Shown: positions 1-13,800, numbered from the stretch's first letter. The stretch is 64,000 bases of DNA from Xestospongia muta (GCA_963693285.1 OY848920.1:1552501-1616500), one strand, 5' to 3'. The notes: generated by a model from the letters alone, not told the origin. Translations and numbers: made by a program.

Positions 1-3000
1 AGTGAGAAGACCACCTAGAAATGACATTAAATATGAAGATGCTAAATCTCTTGCCAAAAATGAATATGTACTAGTAGTAGAGTCAGCAATAGAATTTCTT
101 TTACATGTTAGAGGTCAGTCTATCAAACATGTTGCTGTTTATTCATCAACACAGCCTTATTTTGAAGATGAAGATCTTAACAAGCACTTGACCTCTGTTT
201 TAAAAAATTTAAGTAAGCTCACTTATAAAAGTGATACTAAAGAAACCCTCTCCATCTGGAGTCAAAGCTTAGCAAGTGGAATATCCATGATTAATATCTG
301 GGACATAGGCCTAAACAAAGCTGTTTTATATATTTTGCCTCGTTTAGCTGGTTTGCTATATAATTGTCGCTCACTGCTATTTTTCGACCTCATGCGTGAC
401 TTACCTTATCTTTATGACCTACCAGAAATACCAGAAAACCACGATAATTTACGTAATGACAAAGAATGTGTCATGAGATGGCGAGCTCGTATTCATTATC
501 TTCTTCGCTTTGCTAAACTTTCGCAGGACAATCCAATTGGTTCACAGGTATGTAAATTGATTGCAACAATCAAATCAAAAATTGACGTAGAAACTTTAGA
601 GAAAAACATTAAGGAATTCAAAAAAGAAGTAGACATGGTTAGCACGCAAATGAAAGTTAAGGATCTTATAGACACTGATGGTGTTCTAGATTTTCATCCC
701 AATAATGATAATTCTTCCTTTCTAAAAGTGCTACTTGATGACATAGTCCAAAGTCAGTTTCAAAAACCAATAGACATGCCTCTTTCATTTGTATTTTTAC
801 GTAGCTTTTTCTATACATCAAGTGATATTTGCATTAATAAAGATGTATTAAAGCAAAAGGCAGCAGTGTTGGGTGTTGAAGGTAGTAAGCTTGAAGAGTT
901 TTGTCGACTATTTACTTCATTTGGTAGCATTATTGATGTTAGCCTCATTGACAGCTCATCAGATCTTATTATACTTAAACCAGTAGATTTTATTCATGAG
1001 CTAGACAAGCTTTTCTATCCTTCACCAAATAGTGACCCACTAGTTACTACTTGTGGCATGGTTACTGAATCAACTGCTGATGGTATTTTTGGAAGCAAGG
1101 AAGCAAGTAGTGTTTTCATGTCATTTCTCATGTCTATTGGCTTAGCAGCCAAATTATCCTCAGAACAATTGAGTATCACATTAAGTGATCAGTTTGCTTA
1201 TTATATACCTAATATTTGCACAGCTAAACCAACTTTAGAATGTGAACCAACTGCTTTGCATTTGCTTCATGACATTAACGAGCAATTGTCACACTTCAAA
1301 GTGAAGTTTGCTGCTTTTATGCTGAAAGAATACCATTTTACAAGATTAGAAATGAGTAAAGAACCACATATTAATGTGACTAGATTTAGAGCCTTTCCAT
1401 CTAATATGCTTAGTGATGAAGGAGTTATGTTTGATCTAGTATATCTCGGTGATGCCATTGAGTTTCGTATTCTTACACCATACGATCATTCGTGCATTGA
1501 AGAGATATGCACTCAGATCATTACTGTATGCCATAAAATAATGCCACAGAAAGTAAAATACAACTTTGCTGTTATGTGCTCTGAGGATCCAAACCCAAAT
1601 GCCATTTATAAGCTTCGCCGAAATCATCACCTACTTCCTACCAAAGATCTTTGTAGAAAGTGTATTAGCAAAGGCAGACTTGAAAGTGACATATTCAAAG
1701 TTTGGAATGCAGTACTTAGCAAAGTATGTTTAAATTTGTATAAATTTTGTTTATTGTATTTCTTTATAGGATGCCAATAAGGTTCCTCAAAAAAAAATTC
1801 TCAATGGAGGTAACCGTATTAAAGTATGAAATTTGAATTAAATATATAATTGGTTTGTAGATCCTTTGACATTAAATGAGGCTGTATCTCTGGCTAAAAA
1901 CATATCTGTCTTGTCTCAACAAACGTTGTCATGTATTACTCAGGATCTATCTCTATCAGATGATGTCTCCTCAACACAGCAAATTGATGAGAAATTATGC
2001 CTGAATATGATTTTGACCTGGGAAAATTCAGCCAAAGGAAAAGGAGAAGAATTCTCAAAACGGGAACTTGCAATTAAGCTAATGAATGTTGCTAATGAGA
2101 TCCATAAGAACAACCAAGAAGAGAGTGAGAAACTGGAGGGCATTGCTAGATCACTCAATTTTAGAGGTAGCTATTAATTTGACAACTGTTGAAATATTGT
2201 ATAGTTAATTTTCAATAAGAGTGTAATAGTTGAGTTAAGAAACCAGTGAAATCTATATCATAATTTGTGATATTACTAAGTCCATGTTTCTTTTTATAGT
2301 TGCACGCAGTATGTCTATATCAGAGAAAAAAATTAATCAAGATTCTGCCAAATGTTCTAAAGACCAAGAAGCTATGGGTAAAGAGAGTGAGAAACTGGAG
2401 GGCATTGCCATATCACTCAACCATACAGGTAGCCATAAAATTGACAATAATATTCCATTGTTAAGAGTATTTTAGTTGACCTGAGAGGCTAGTGAAATCT
2501 GTGGTATGATTTGTGATGTCATTATGTCCATGGTCCTAAAGTTATGCATAAAAATTATTTTTACCTGGGAATATTTAGCCAATGAAGAAGCCTCAAAATT
2601 GCAACCTGTAACTAAGATAATGAATGTTGCTAATGAGATATATGAAAGCAACAAAAAAGATCAAGAAGTTGGAAGTCATAGCCAGATCACTTAATTTTAG
2701 GGGTAGCTATAATTAAGTCAAAATGACAGCTTTTAGTTCAATTAAAGTATCTCATTCTTATTTGCAATAAAATATTTAGTATTAAATAGAGCTGCTTAAA
2801 TGTTTACAAATATAGACTGACTTGTCATGCAGCCAATGGATTCATGAAAATATTCATAAGAGAGAAAATCTTTAGAAAATGTGACATGATCACTTAATAT
2901 TGAAGATATAAAGTATTTTTGTTAAAACCTCAAAAATTACAAGATATGATTTTGTACCAAATGTAGATTTATATCTGTCCTATTACATATAACCACTGCC

Positions 3001-5950
3001 ATGACTGATGACTATACCAAGCTTATTTTAATACCTGAAAATTCTGATAATTAATCTTACTTAATTTCAGGTCTATTATATTATTCTGTAATGTCACGAT
3101 AATATCAGTACCACGATGTTATAATATTGTCACTTGACTATAAATATGCTTTGTTGTAGTTGCAAGCAACATGCCAACAAGTGAAGAGTCCATTCAAATA
3201 TCTAGTCCTACAACATGTAGAGGTATCATAATTTAGCTTTAAAGACTTATAATCTATTTACTATTTAGAAGGTGTTACAAAACCAAATGAAAATACCACT
3301 GTTACACAAAAGAAAAGACTTAGAGAGTCTCCGCAAGGGAATGCTGAAGTTTTTACAGGCTAGTTTTTTAGAATTTATAGTTTAATACTTAAATGTCAAT
3401 TAGATACCCTTTCTAAGCTGCTAGTCCTACTTCAACCTATACAAGAGGACTGGGAAAAATTAGGCCTTCAACTAGATATGAATCAGTCTGTATTAACAGA
3501 AATCAGGTGCAAAAAAGATTCTGCAGAACAGATGAAGTGCTTATTAGAGAGGTGGTTAGTCAAACGTGGTACCCTAAAAGAACTTGAGGTTGCTCTACTT
3601 CAACTTGGCAAAGATGAAATTATTACTGGTATGATGTATTACCAATATTATTTAGTAACATTACATTGAAAGCTATCACTGTATCTGTAACTCAGATTGT
3701 TACAATTACAAATTGACACAAACGTTCAAACTAAATAGACCAGAGATTTTACTTATTAGATATTTCAGTTAGCACATTCTTGTGTATGTAAACACAATAA
3801 AGTAGTCAGTTCAATTTATGTATGATCTTTGTATTTCTAGTATGCTTTGTCATTTCTAGTTCACTTTTCAATTTATATATATATATATACCAAACTGCCC
3901 AATATGTTTTCAGCATAATGTAGCTCATGTCTGCATTTACATATTTTATGGTTGCAAAGTTGGCAATGAAGCCATGACAATGGTTTACAAGATCAAACAT
4001 AATCTAAACAAACTTACATAGTCTTTAAATTATATAGGTCTACTTGATATACAAGGCAAAGTGAATGTGCAAATACAGGTGTCTACTGATTCTAAAGAGA
4101 AATGTATCCAGTGTGACCACTGGAATAGCCCAAACATATCAGGTAACCAATCTTTCATGTCTTTTACTGAAGTAACATCAGCATTTTTAGACTTATTTAA
4201 AGGAATAGTGACAGTAGGAAAGAATGTTTGTTTCTACAAGGCTGACTCTGATCATGAATTAAAGATAGATGAATGTGGGCTAAGACTGATTATTCCTGCA
4301 GAGGTCATCAAGCCAAAAGAATTTGTATATGAAGTAGCTGCTCAAGGTTTGTGGGGTGGCAAGTTTGAGTTTCCTAAAGGTAGCAAGCTCATTAGTGGGG
4401 TTTGTTATGTATCAGTATCCAGTACCTCTGTGCTTGACAAAGCAGATTCCTTTGTTCTTGACGAAGCAGTTACTGTTGAATTAGAGCATTGTGCTGTGAT
4501 AATCAATGAAACACAGTCTCAATATCTCAGTTTTGTTGTAGCTGATCACAAATCTGGCCCACCTTTCAAGTTTATAAAGCTATCAGGAGGACATTTCTTC
4601 CCTAACTCTCAGATTGGCACTATATCTATTAAATCATTTTCAATAGTAGCTATAGTACTATTTGCTATGGTTGGTGTGGCTGGTGATGGTATGGTTGGTG
4701 CTATGACTGGTGGTCTGGTTGGTGGTATGGTTGGTATTACTGCAGCAGCAACTGTAGGACTGGCTACTGGAGCTGTCATTGGTGGAGCCTTAGGTTCTAA
4801 AATTGAGCGTGAACTTAATGCAAGTGAGTGTAACATTTTTCCGGAGATTGTCATATCTTATCCTTAATTTAAATGATATTATGCAGATCACAATGTCACA
4901 TGTTCATATAATGGTCATGTATTCTACAAAATGAAGAATCCAAGAAAGTGGAATTGTGACTTTGTTGTTACTCAAGGCACCAACTATTCTCAGGTAATAT
5001 ATTTTATATTGATGTATTAAATTCAAACAATTTTTTTGAGTCTTTTAAGAAATCACTTTGGAATAAAAGAATACAGTTTAAGATTTAATTTTGCCAAAGC
5101 GAATCTAAAGCTAAAAGGATTCCCATCTGAAAATAAAAAGGTAGATGGATGGACTATTATACCTCATATAATTCCACCAATGGTAAGTAATTTTAATGCA
5201 GTGAAGTATAAATTAAAGTAGATTTACATTAATTACACTGTGTAGAATGAGTTACAATCTTATAATTTCATATGTAGATTAAAATGAGAGATGTGGATGA
5301 ATATTCTTCTTCAGAACAAGGAGAACCTCCTAGCATATCCATGGGAATTAATGCTCATCCTAATGATAGAGATTTTAAAGAAGACTTTCAATACCCTCTC
5401 ACTGTTGAGGGTGTTGATTGTGGTGAAGAAAAAAATATTAAAGATTTCATACTTGGTTTCATAACAACTAGACAATCTAAAATTGTCATTGACATATCAC
5501 TAAATGATAACACACACTGTAAGTGCCTGATTAATAATGATCACTGTATACGTGTGCAGTAAGTATAATACATACAATACAATTGGTCATATTATGTGCA
5601 TGGTGACAATTTATTCATATATCTTCATGTGTCAATATTTATCTTTCTATATTTTAGCTATCTTAAGTACTTGTCCTGACAAAAATGAGTTGCTAAATCT
5701 ATTAGCTAATATTGACAGTGATTGGTTCAGAATTGGTACAGCTCTAAATGTATCCCACAACATCTTACAAGGCTTCGAACAAAACAATGAAACCAATACA
5801 GTTAAGCTAACAAAAGTAATCAACTCCTGGATAACAACTCAGTCATCTCCTGTTACCTGGCAAACAGTGATTGATGCTATTGGTGGCAATGTTGTTAATA
5901 ACAGAGCAAAAGCTAATGAGATACGTGAACACCTAGGGCTGCCTAACTGA
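1..5950 (+). CDS. Gene A (5' end outside window): GTPase/COR-like, Death, ZU5, UPA, Death protein
   Basis: The window opens inside the large GTPase/COR-like exon, after the P-loop. Splice-consistent exons: 1-1723, 1770-1809, 1861-2166, 2300-2428, 3160-3222, 3269-3358, 3425-3628 (Death), 4038-4142, 4191-4823 (ZU5 plus glycine-rich hydrophobic stretch), 4887-4993, 5039-5182 and 5278-5518 (UPA), 5658-5950 (C-terminal Death, ending TGA). The WDIG segment, winged-helix COR-like part and Cys/His tail are all present. By family knowledge ZU5-UPA-Death is a signalling supramodule; the N-terminal part resembles ROC-COR switches. The exon at 5039 has lost its acceptor AG relative to gene G (TTTTTTTGAG against TTTTTTAGAG), and the exon ending at 3358 faces GCTAGT where G has GCAAGT. 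A may therefore be damaged in its 3' half. The 268-residue ORF spanning the ZU5 region differs from G's at six positions, so this is a recent duplicate. Confidence 0.8.
2506..2706 (+). pseudogene. Degenerate extra death-like exon inside gene A
   Basis: The stretch resembles the second half of the death-like exon at 1861-2166 (a W-E-x-L-A segment, then K-I-M-N-V-A-N-E-I-Y). The motif continues into a shifted frame before the expected end, where taa and tag appear in the main frame. It has no clear acceptor. Gene G carries the same relic at 42665-42870. It is most easily read as a duplicated exon that decayed before the A/G block was copied. Confidence 0.6.
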
Positions 5951-6075
5951 CAGAACAATTTTTATTATGACAACAACATTTAGGTAAATTGATTTTATCT
6001 ATTATAAACCATGCACCACATTTGTTCATACTAAACATAATAATATATGATAACATGGTTTCTTATTGTAAAACA

Positions 6076-6537
6076 GTTTATGTACATTGACCTCATCGAC
6101 AGATCATCAAATCTTGTTATAATAAGCCAGTAGATTTTCTTTGTGAGCTAGACAAGCTTTTCTATTTTTCACCAAATGGTGACCCTCTAGTTACTAGTTA
6201 TGGCATTATTACTGAATCAACTGCTAATTTTATTTTTGGAAGGGAGAAAACAAGCACAATTATGTCTTTTTTCACATTTATCGCTTTTGCGACAAAATTA
6301 TATCATTGCAAGCGATTTTTTTAATTTCAGATCAATATGCCTATTATATATCTAATGTTTGCACTGCCAGTCCTATATTAACATGTGATCCTGCATCGTT
6401 ACACTTGCTATATTATACGTGATGTAAATATACCAATGTCAAATTTCCAAGATATTTTTTGCTACTATTTTTTTGAGTTTGTACTCATTGACAACATTAG
6501 AAATACCTGATAATCCACATATTAACATAACTAGGTT
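6076..6537 (+). pseudogene. COR-like fragment of a D/E-type paralog
   Basis: This is a sliver of the COR-like part of the large exon, starting near the fGSIIDVSLID-equivalent region and ending in the ITRFRAF-equivalent region. It matches genes D and E better than its neighbours A and B, for example the 'FSPNGD' and 'GREKTST' wording. Several indels break the frame. It stops abruptly at the left edge of the upstream module at about 6538. Compared with gene E it carries an extra seven bases (6411-6417) at the site where the G-side copy holds a 242-bp palindromic element. Confidence 0.75.
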
Positions 6538-7476
6538 TAGTTATTAAAACCAGACAATACTAACCTGTCATATGATTGATTAAGCACCACCCATTGCTAT
6601 AATAAACTGTAATTCAAGTGATCAACAGTTTCTCGTCGTTTCTAAAGCTGTTGTAGAAATCTGAAGCCTTATCTACAGGTAAGTATATCTCTAAATGATT
6701 CGTTTGAGCAAATGGGCTCATAAATCCATGAATTACCAAACAAATAATGTTCATGCAGCATTTATAATTATATATTGCATAAGCAGGGTTTGCCTTACGC
6801 AGTACAAAGCTAGATTTATGTGGTTTTGATCTCTTAGCCTCTCCTCTGATGTAAAGTAACATTGCCTGCTACACTGTCATGTAATTCAAACTATATTCAT
6901 AGTGTCAAGACAATTTGATTGGCTCTGCACAATATTGTGTGGAGCCAAACTTGATCTATAGCAGTTTTCCCAGACGTTTCCCCTCCCCTCAAACCTCAAA
7001 TGTCACTGCACTATTCAGATTTGTTCTCTCGCACTAAGACACTCAGCAACAGCCTACTAGGATTATTGATCTTATTATATCAATGATTGTGTGTGTAGTA
7101 GTAGACTACAATAATTAGCCGACATACTGTCTGAAAAACTATATAGTATTAATTGTTAGTGGACAATGTATTAGCAGGAAGTTGTAATGAGGGAAATTTA
7201 ACCTGTGGTTAGCCAAAGAAAGGAACAATCCAAACTGTTGTATCTCCCAATTCAAACAAAGAGTACATATTTAACCAACACAATCTGGTATCTCAACATC
7301 GTCTTCAACTTCCAAAATTGTTAACAATCCTCACAGGAGTTAAAATTTCTCAGTTAAACTTTAATTAATTTGTTCAAACATTTTATTATAGAGAATATTA
7401 ACTTTTATATATATATATATATATGTCTCCTTAAATTAAATTAGGACAAACTATTAAATAACAAGGAGCTAAAAAA
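6538..7476. repeat. Upstream module, copy P1 (before gene B)
   Basis: This is a roughly 0.94-kb non-coding block that recurs before genes B, F, G and H. Its left edge starts with GTTATTAAA(A)CCAGACAAT in every copy, and its right part runs into the first coding exon. It contains a near-perfect 30-bp palindrome at 6919-6948 (TTGGCTC...GAGCCAA) and a TA-dinucleotide run just upstream of the ATG. Compared with P2 and P3 it lacks about 280-300 bases that hold the left arm of an inverted-repeat pair. It probably includes the promoter and 5' UTR of the gene behind it; no core promoter element can be named with confidence. Confidence 0.7.
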
Positions 7477-10400
7477 ATGACTGATGAACATTCATACTCT
7501 TCATCTCTACAAGCTTCACAAGGTACAGTAATTGTTTATAATATACAGAATTTTATTCAACATGTATCTATCTGTCCATCACCTTCTCTCATATTTCATT
7601 CATTATTTGTATATTGTTTATCCATCCTAGCATGTGTATCATTACTCCTCATTTGTTCTTAATAGAAATTATTTTTGTCATCATTGTATTTAGAAAAATT
7701 ACGACTCTTATGACTTCAGAGAGTATAGACATATTGCTCTTCCACATCGTGAATTTGTATCTGGAAGGTGGTCAGATGTTGCTACCTACAAAAGTGATCC
7801 TGCAACGGACAGTAAGTTAGAGCATTTTTAATTGTGCGTACTCATTGTTCTTGAAGGAATAACATATATTATTCTGTAGAAAGAGACTAGGAAATTAATT
7901 ATATGTTAAATCAGTTTTAAATTTTTAAGTATTAAAATTAACACCTGCTCAAACTACTTCACTATTTTTTGCCTACTATAGATGCAGTGTCCTTTGCTAT
8001 TACTCCCAGTTGGTTAAAGTCATGTATCCTTGATGAACACATAAAAGCTAGAACAGCTCCTTTTTTATTATGCTTTGCTGGTCTTCCTAACAGTGAGAAA
8101 TCAACAGCCCTAAATCAGTTAATGGATCATTCTTTTGGGTACAACATTTACAATAACAATGTGGATCATGGAATAAGATACTACGACTATGCTGCAGTGA
8201 GAAGACCACCTAAAAATGACATTAAATATGAAGATGCTAAATCTCTTGTCAACAATGGATATGTACTAGTAGTAGAGTCAGCAATAGAATATCTTTTACG
8301 TGTTAGAGGTCAGTCTGTCAAAAATGTTTCTGTTATTCATTCAACACAGCCTTATTTTGAAGATGAAGGTCTTAACAAGCACTTGATCTCTGTTTTCAAA
8401 AATATAAGTAGGGTCACTTGTAAAAGTGACGCTAAAGAAACCCTGTCCATTTGGAGTCAAAGTTTAGCAAGTGGAATATCCATGATTAATATCTGGGACA
8501 TAGGCCTAAACAAAGCTGTTTTATATATTTTGCCTCGTTTAGCTGGTTTGCTATATAATTGTCGCTCACTGCTATTTTTCGACCTCATGCGCGACTTACC
8601 TCATCTTTATGACGTACCAGAAATACCAGAAAACCACGATCCTTCACGTAATGACAAAGAATGCATAATGAGATGGCGAGCTCGTATTCATTATCTTCTT
8701 CGCTTTGCTAAACTTTCGCAGGACAATCCGATTGGTTCACAGGTATGTAAATTGATTGCAACAATCAAATCAAACATTGACGTAGAAACTTTAGAGAAAA
8801 ATATTAAGGAATTCAAAAAAAAAGTAGACATGGTTAGCACCCAAATGAAAGTTAAGGATCTTATAGACACTGATGGTGTTCTAGATTTTCATCCCAATAA
8901 TGATAATTCTTCCTTTCTAAAAGTGCTACTTGATGACATAGTCCAAAGTCAGTTTGAAAAACCAATAGACATGCCTCTTTCATTTGTATTTTTACGTAGC
9001 TTTTTCTATACATCAAGTGACATTAGCATTAAAAAAGATGTATTAAAGCAAAAGGCAGCAGTGCTAGGTGTTAATTGTAGTAAGCTTGAAGAGTTTTGTC
9101 GACTATTTACTTCATTTGGTAGCATTATTGATGTTAGCCTCATTGACAGTTCATCTGATCTTATTATACTTAAACCAGTAGATTTTATTCATGAGCTAGA
9201 CAAGCTTTTCTATCCTTCACCAAATAGTGACCCACTAGTTACTACTTATGGCATTGTTACTGAATCAACCGCTGAATTTATTTTTGGAAGCAAGGAAGCA
9301 AGTAGTGATTTCATGTCATTTCTCATGTCTATTGGCTTAGCAGTCAAATTATCCTCACAACAATTGAGTATCACATTAAGTGATCAGTTTGCTTATTATA
9401 TACCTAATATTTGCACAGCTAAACCAACTTTAGAATGTGAACCAACTGCTTTGCATTTGCTTCATGACATTAACGAGCCATTGTCACACTTCAAAGTGAA
9501 GTTTGCTTCTTTTATGCTAAAAGAATATCATTTTACAAGATTAGAAATGAATAAAGAACCACATATTAATGTGACTAGATTTAGAGCCTTTCCCTCTAAT
9601 ATGCTTAGTGATGAAGGAGTTATGTTTGATCTAGTATATTTAGGTGATGCCATTGAGTTTCGTATTCTTACACCATACGATCATTCTTGCATTGAAGATA
9701 TATGCACTCAGATCATTACTGTATGCCATAAAATAATGCCACAGAAAGTAAAATACAACTTTGCTGTTATGTGCTCTGAGGATCCAAATCCAAAACCCAT
9801 TTATAAGCTTTTCCGAAAACTTCACATTCTTCCTAATAAAGATCTTTGTACAAAGTGTGTAAGCGAAGGCAGAGATAAAAATGACATATTCAAAGTTTGG
9901 AATGCACTACTTAGCAAAGTATGTTTAAAATTTGTATAAATTTTGTTTATTGTGATTTTTTATAGGATGCCAATAAGGTTCCTCAAAAAAAATTCTCAAT
10001 GGAGGTAACTGTATTGTTAAAATATGTAATTTGAATTAAATATATAATTGGTTTGTAGATCGTTTGACATTAGATGAGGCCGTATCTCTGGCTAAAAACA
10101 TATCTGTCTTGTCTCAACAAACGTTGTCATGTATTACTTGGGATCTATCTCTATTATATGATGTCTTCTCAACACAGCAAATTGATGAGAAATTATGCCT
10201 GAAAATGATTTTTGCCTGGGAAGATTCAGCCAAAAGAAAAGGAGAAGAATTCTCAAAACGGGAACTTGCAATTAAGCTAATGAATGTTGCTAATGAAATC
10301 TATGTAAACAACCAAGAAGAGAGTGAGAAACTGGAGGGCATTGCTAGATCACTCAATTTTAGAGGTAGCTATTAATTTGACAACTGTTGAAATATTGTAT

Positions 10401-10682
10401 AGTTAATTTACAATAAAAGTATATTAGTGGAGTTAAGAAACCAGTGAAATCTATATCGTAATTTGTGATATTACTAAGTTCATGTTCCTCTTTATAGTTT
10501 CACGCAGTATGTCTATATCAGAGAAAAAAATTAATCAAGATTCTGCCAAATGTTGTAAAGACCAAGAAGCTATGGGTAAAGAGAGTGAGAAACTGGAGGC
10601 ATATCAATATTATCTCCAATGCATTATCAAACTACTGCTTAGCAGATATTTTTTAAGGATGTATGGGCATCAAAGTCATTGA
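7477..10682 (+). pseudogene. Gene B, 5' half: GTPase/COR-like module with altered Walker A and a frameshift
   Basis: Exons 7477-7527, 7694-7811, 7982-9918 (GTPase/COR-like), 9966-10004 and 10059-10364 (death-like) follow the same plan as G and H. The Walker A reads GLPNSEKST at about residue 90; the glycine before the lysine is glutamate (gag at 8095-8097), which should impair nucleotide binding. The linker exon is 39 bases instead of 40 because a run of nine A is eight here. The frame then runs into TGA two codons into the next exon. An alternative exon from 10498 stays open to a stop at 10682, which would give a short form. The call is pseudogene with caution: a homopolymer miscall in the assembly could mimic the shift, and the rest of the gene is well kept. 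Confidence 0.65.
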
Positions 10683-10811
10683 TATGAATAATCTCATAGA
10701 TCAGCTTAATATTGAAATTATATCGAATTTGAAATACATTATATTGTTAATTTTAGTTTTAGTGGTTTTATTAGAATGGATTATTTTAATCATTATGAAA
10801 TTACTTTTTAG

Positions 10812-13800
10812 GGTTACGAAGAATACATATTTACGGAGAACCACAAATGGACAGCCACATAGCTAAACTCAACAAAAAACATGTTAAAATAGAAGGGACA
10901 TTAACAGAATTGCAGCAACAACTCTCTCAAAAAGAAGAAATTATAGCTAATCAAGAAAAAAGACTCAACTATTTCACTCAAGAACGACTGACTGGTAAAA
11001 CATTAGGCTAGTATTTATTAATAATTATTAACTCTACTTTTCATATTACATCAGATCCTACAAGTTATGTCCCTAAACTAGAAATGATTCTAAAGCCAGT
11101 GCAAGAGGACTGGGAAAAACTGGGTCTTCACCTCAATATAGAGCAATCTGTACTAAATAACATTAGAAGTAAAGGTGATTCTGCTGAACAGATGAAATGT
11201 GTATTAAAGGAATGGGCTAAAAAAGGAGGAAAACTTAAACAAATTGAAGTGGCTTTGGTCCTTCTTGGCAAGAGATATATTGCTCATGGTATGATGTGAA
11301 TGCAGTCATCATATGGTTTAAACTGGATATTTTTTTCAATTTTAGATGTATATGGTTTGCAAGAGAAAAGTCATACACTAGACACCAGTGTTCAGGTCTC
11401 TATAGACACTAGTGACAAAAGTATTCAATGCGAAAATGATAACAAATCTAATGTCTCAGGTATTGTGTTACAATGATTTGATAAATATGAATACTGACAA
11501 ACACTCTTATTTAATAATTAATCAGTCTGACTATTCCTTAAAGACAATATTCAAAGTAACCAGCACTTATTTAATTTTAGAGTTCCTCAATGTTCAAGAA
11601 AAGAAAAATGCAGAAGTGCAAGTCTCTAAAAGCTTTTGTAATCAATGTGAATCAGGTAAGTTGTGCAATGTATATTTTGTATAGACAGGTATTTAAAAGC
11701 TGCTATGTTGAGACACATTATTTGCTTGCTCAGTGATATTATATTTTTCTTAAGTGATGATACAAATAGAACCATTTTTTAAAGAAAATACATTGATAAT
11801 GTATTATATTCTATACCTGTATTTACTCAGTATGTGAAATGCTAAAAGAAAAGGATGTCCTTATAGCTAAACTTAATCGTAAGCTCCTAGATGTCAAACT
11901 ACAAAATCAGCAACAGTATGCATTCAGAAAGACAACTGGTTAGTGGTTTTAATTCCAAGTGTTTATTCATTAAACTATTTTGTATCAAAAAAAACATTTT
12001 TTTGCAAACTAGAGGTTGGTCAACAACCAGCACAAGATGATTAGGAACAGTTTGGTCTTCAACTAAATATAGATCTGTTTACACTCACTGATATCAAAAA
12101 TAAGGAAGATTCTGGTAAACAGATGATATCTTTATTAGCTTTGTAATTTGGCAAAACAGATGTCACTCTGCTATGTTATAGCATTTAGTGATTGTCATTA
12201 ACAATTTTGAAGTTTAACTTTGCTAAACTTTGACAGATAACTGCATCATATTAATTAGTAAATACTTGTTACTTCTGATTATATGAAATTATATTGCCTG
12301 TGGATTGTAATTTTAATTCATTTGAAGGTCTTGAAGAAGAAAAAGATTCGCTCCAAGACAAAACTAGTGGTGACATAGTATTAGCTTCTGAGGAAGGGTT
12401 AGTGTCAGAAATAGACATACTACAGAAGACAATAACTGTTACTTTACAACTAAGTGAGAGAGACAAACTGATTGAGTTACAACAAAGCATTTTTTTGAAA
12501 GGTAACTGAAATTTGTACTTCACATTATGTGGCATTTTTACCAGCATTAGATCTAGCATTCATATCAAAGGTTCAGAATTTGTCACCTGATCATGTTCTT
12601 GAAAAAACGCAAATGAAGGTTGGTGAGAGAAACAAACTAATTGATGAGGATCTCCAACAGAGCTTTCCTTTAAAAGGTAATTATACATAACATTTGTACT
12701 TTTCATTGCATGGTATTTTTACTAGCATTAGATCTAGCAGTCTTACCAAAGGCTCAGAAATTGCTAACTATTGAAGAACTCAAAGAAATGAAAACTAAAG
12801 AAAAAGACTCCTCGTTGTCTAACAGTGAAAAGACAAGTATGTTACATGATGAAATTAATCTTGTGATTACTTATGTAATATCAGAATTGAAAGATCATTT
12901 AGAAGATTTATTTGATGATCATCACGATATTTCCTTGTCATCTACTAGTAAAAGTAAGTTGAATTATAAAGGATATTTATGACATATTTCATAACTACTG
13001 AAGAGGCATCGTTAGTATCTACTTTAAATGAACAAGAAATGCACCATGACACACTTACTTCACAGCTAAGAGAGAAAGACAAACAGATTGAGAAATTAAA
13101 GCAAAGCTTGAAAGGTAACTTGTGTTAATAGATAATTATTATGAAATATGCTATTTAATTCTGTGTAAACTGATTACTTAAGGAACAACTGTATCTCACT
13201 ATATCTGTTTAATATTTACATATAGAAATAAGACAAAGAGAAATCAAACATTTAGCATCTTATCTGAATCAAATGGAAGGTATAACAAACGTTTTATGTT
13301 ATGTGCATGTTATTCTAATCAATCATGTATTTTTATGTGGTTCTCTATAGGTAGCCTCAGAGGTGTCATTCCAGCTGGAGACACTCTTTTTCTCCTCCAA
13401 GGGAGTTGTAAGCCTCAATGTTTTGATTGGAAGAAATATGGACTATCTCTGTCTGCACCTAATGGAATAATACTTCCATCTGAGACATGTGAAGTGGCTA
13501 TCACAGCTCTTGCTGGAGGTAAATTTGAATTCCCTATAGGCAGTGAGCTTGTCAGTGCTATTTATGCCATTACCATTTCTAAACCACTATTAAAACCACT
13601 CACTATCAAAATACAACATTGTGTAGCACTAGAGACACCAGAACAATGCAACTCTCTTCAATTTGTGAGAGCAACGTTCAATAATGGGGGACTTCCCTAT
13701 AAGTTTGAGGTTCTTCCAGGAGGTTGTTTTAGTCCAGGAAACCAATACGGCTCCATTTCATGCACTCAGTTTTGTTTAATTGGTATATTGCTGGAAGAAA

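Noticed and set aside
4609..4854. Antisense open frame opposite the glycine-zipper segment (also 44771-45016 and 53132-53488)
   Set aside because: It mirrors the glycine/valine repeat as Pro/Thr/Ile repeats; it has no splice context or conserved start and is a composition shadow.
6538..7476. Upstream modules as solo LTRs
   Set aside because: No TG...CA ends, target duplications, primer binding site or polypurine tract; only the left edge is constant.
7680..7815. A second open frame through the 118-bp exon 2 in several copies (hydrophobic, ILLFHIVNLYLEG-like)
   Set aside because: Only the frame giving YDSYD-REYRHIALPH fits the phases of exon 1 and exon 3 in B, G, H and I; the other frame is open by chance and only appears used in F because of a one-base loss.
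7982..9918. NACHT/STAND ATPase identity for the large exon
   Set aside because: After the Walker A no NACHT Walker B or sensor motifs are seen; the WDIG segment and the following winged helix fit a ROC/COR-type layout better.
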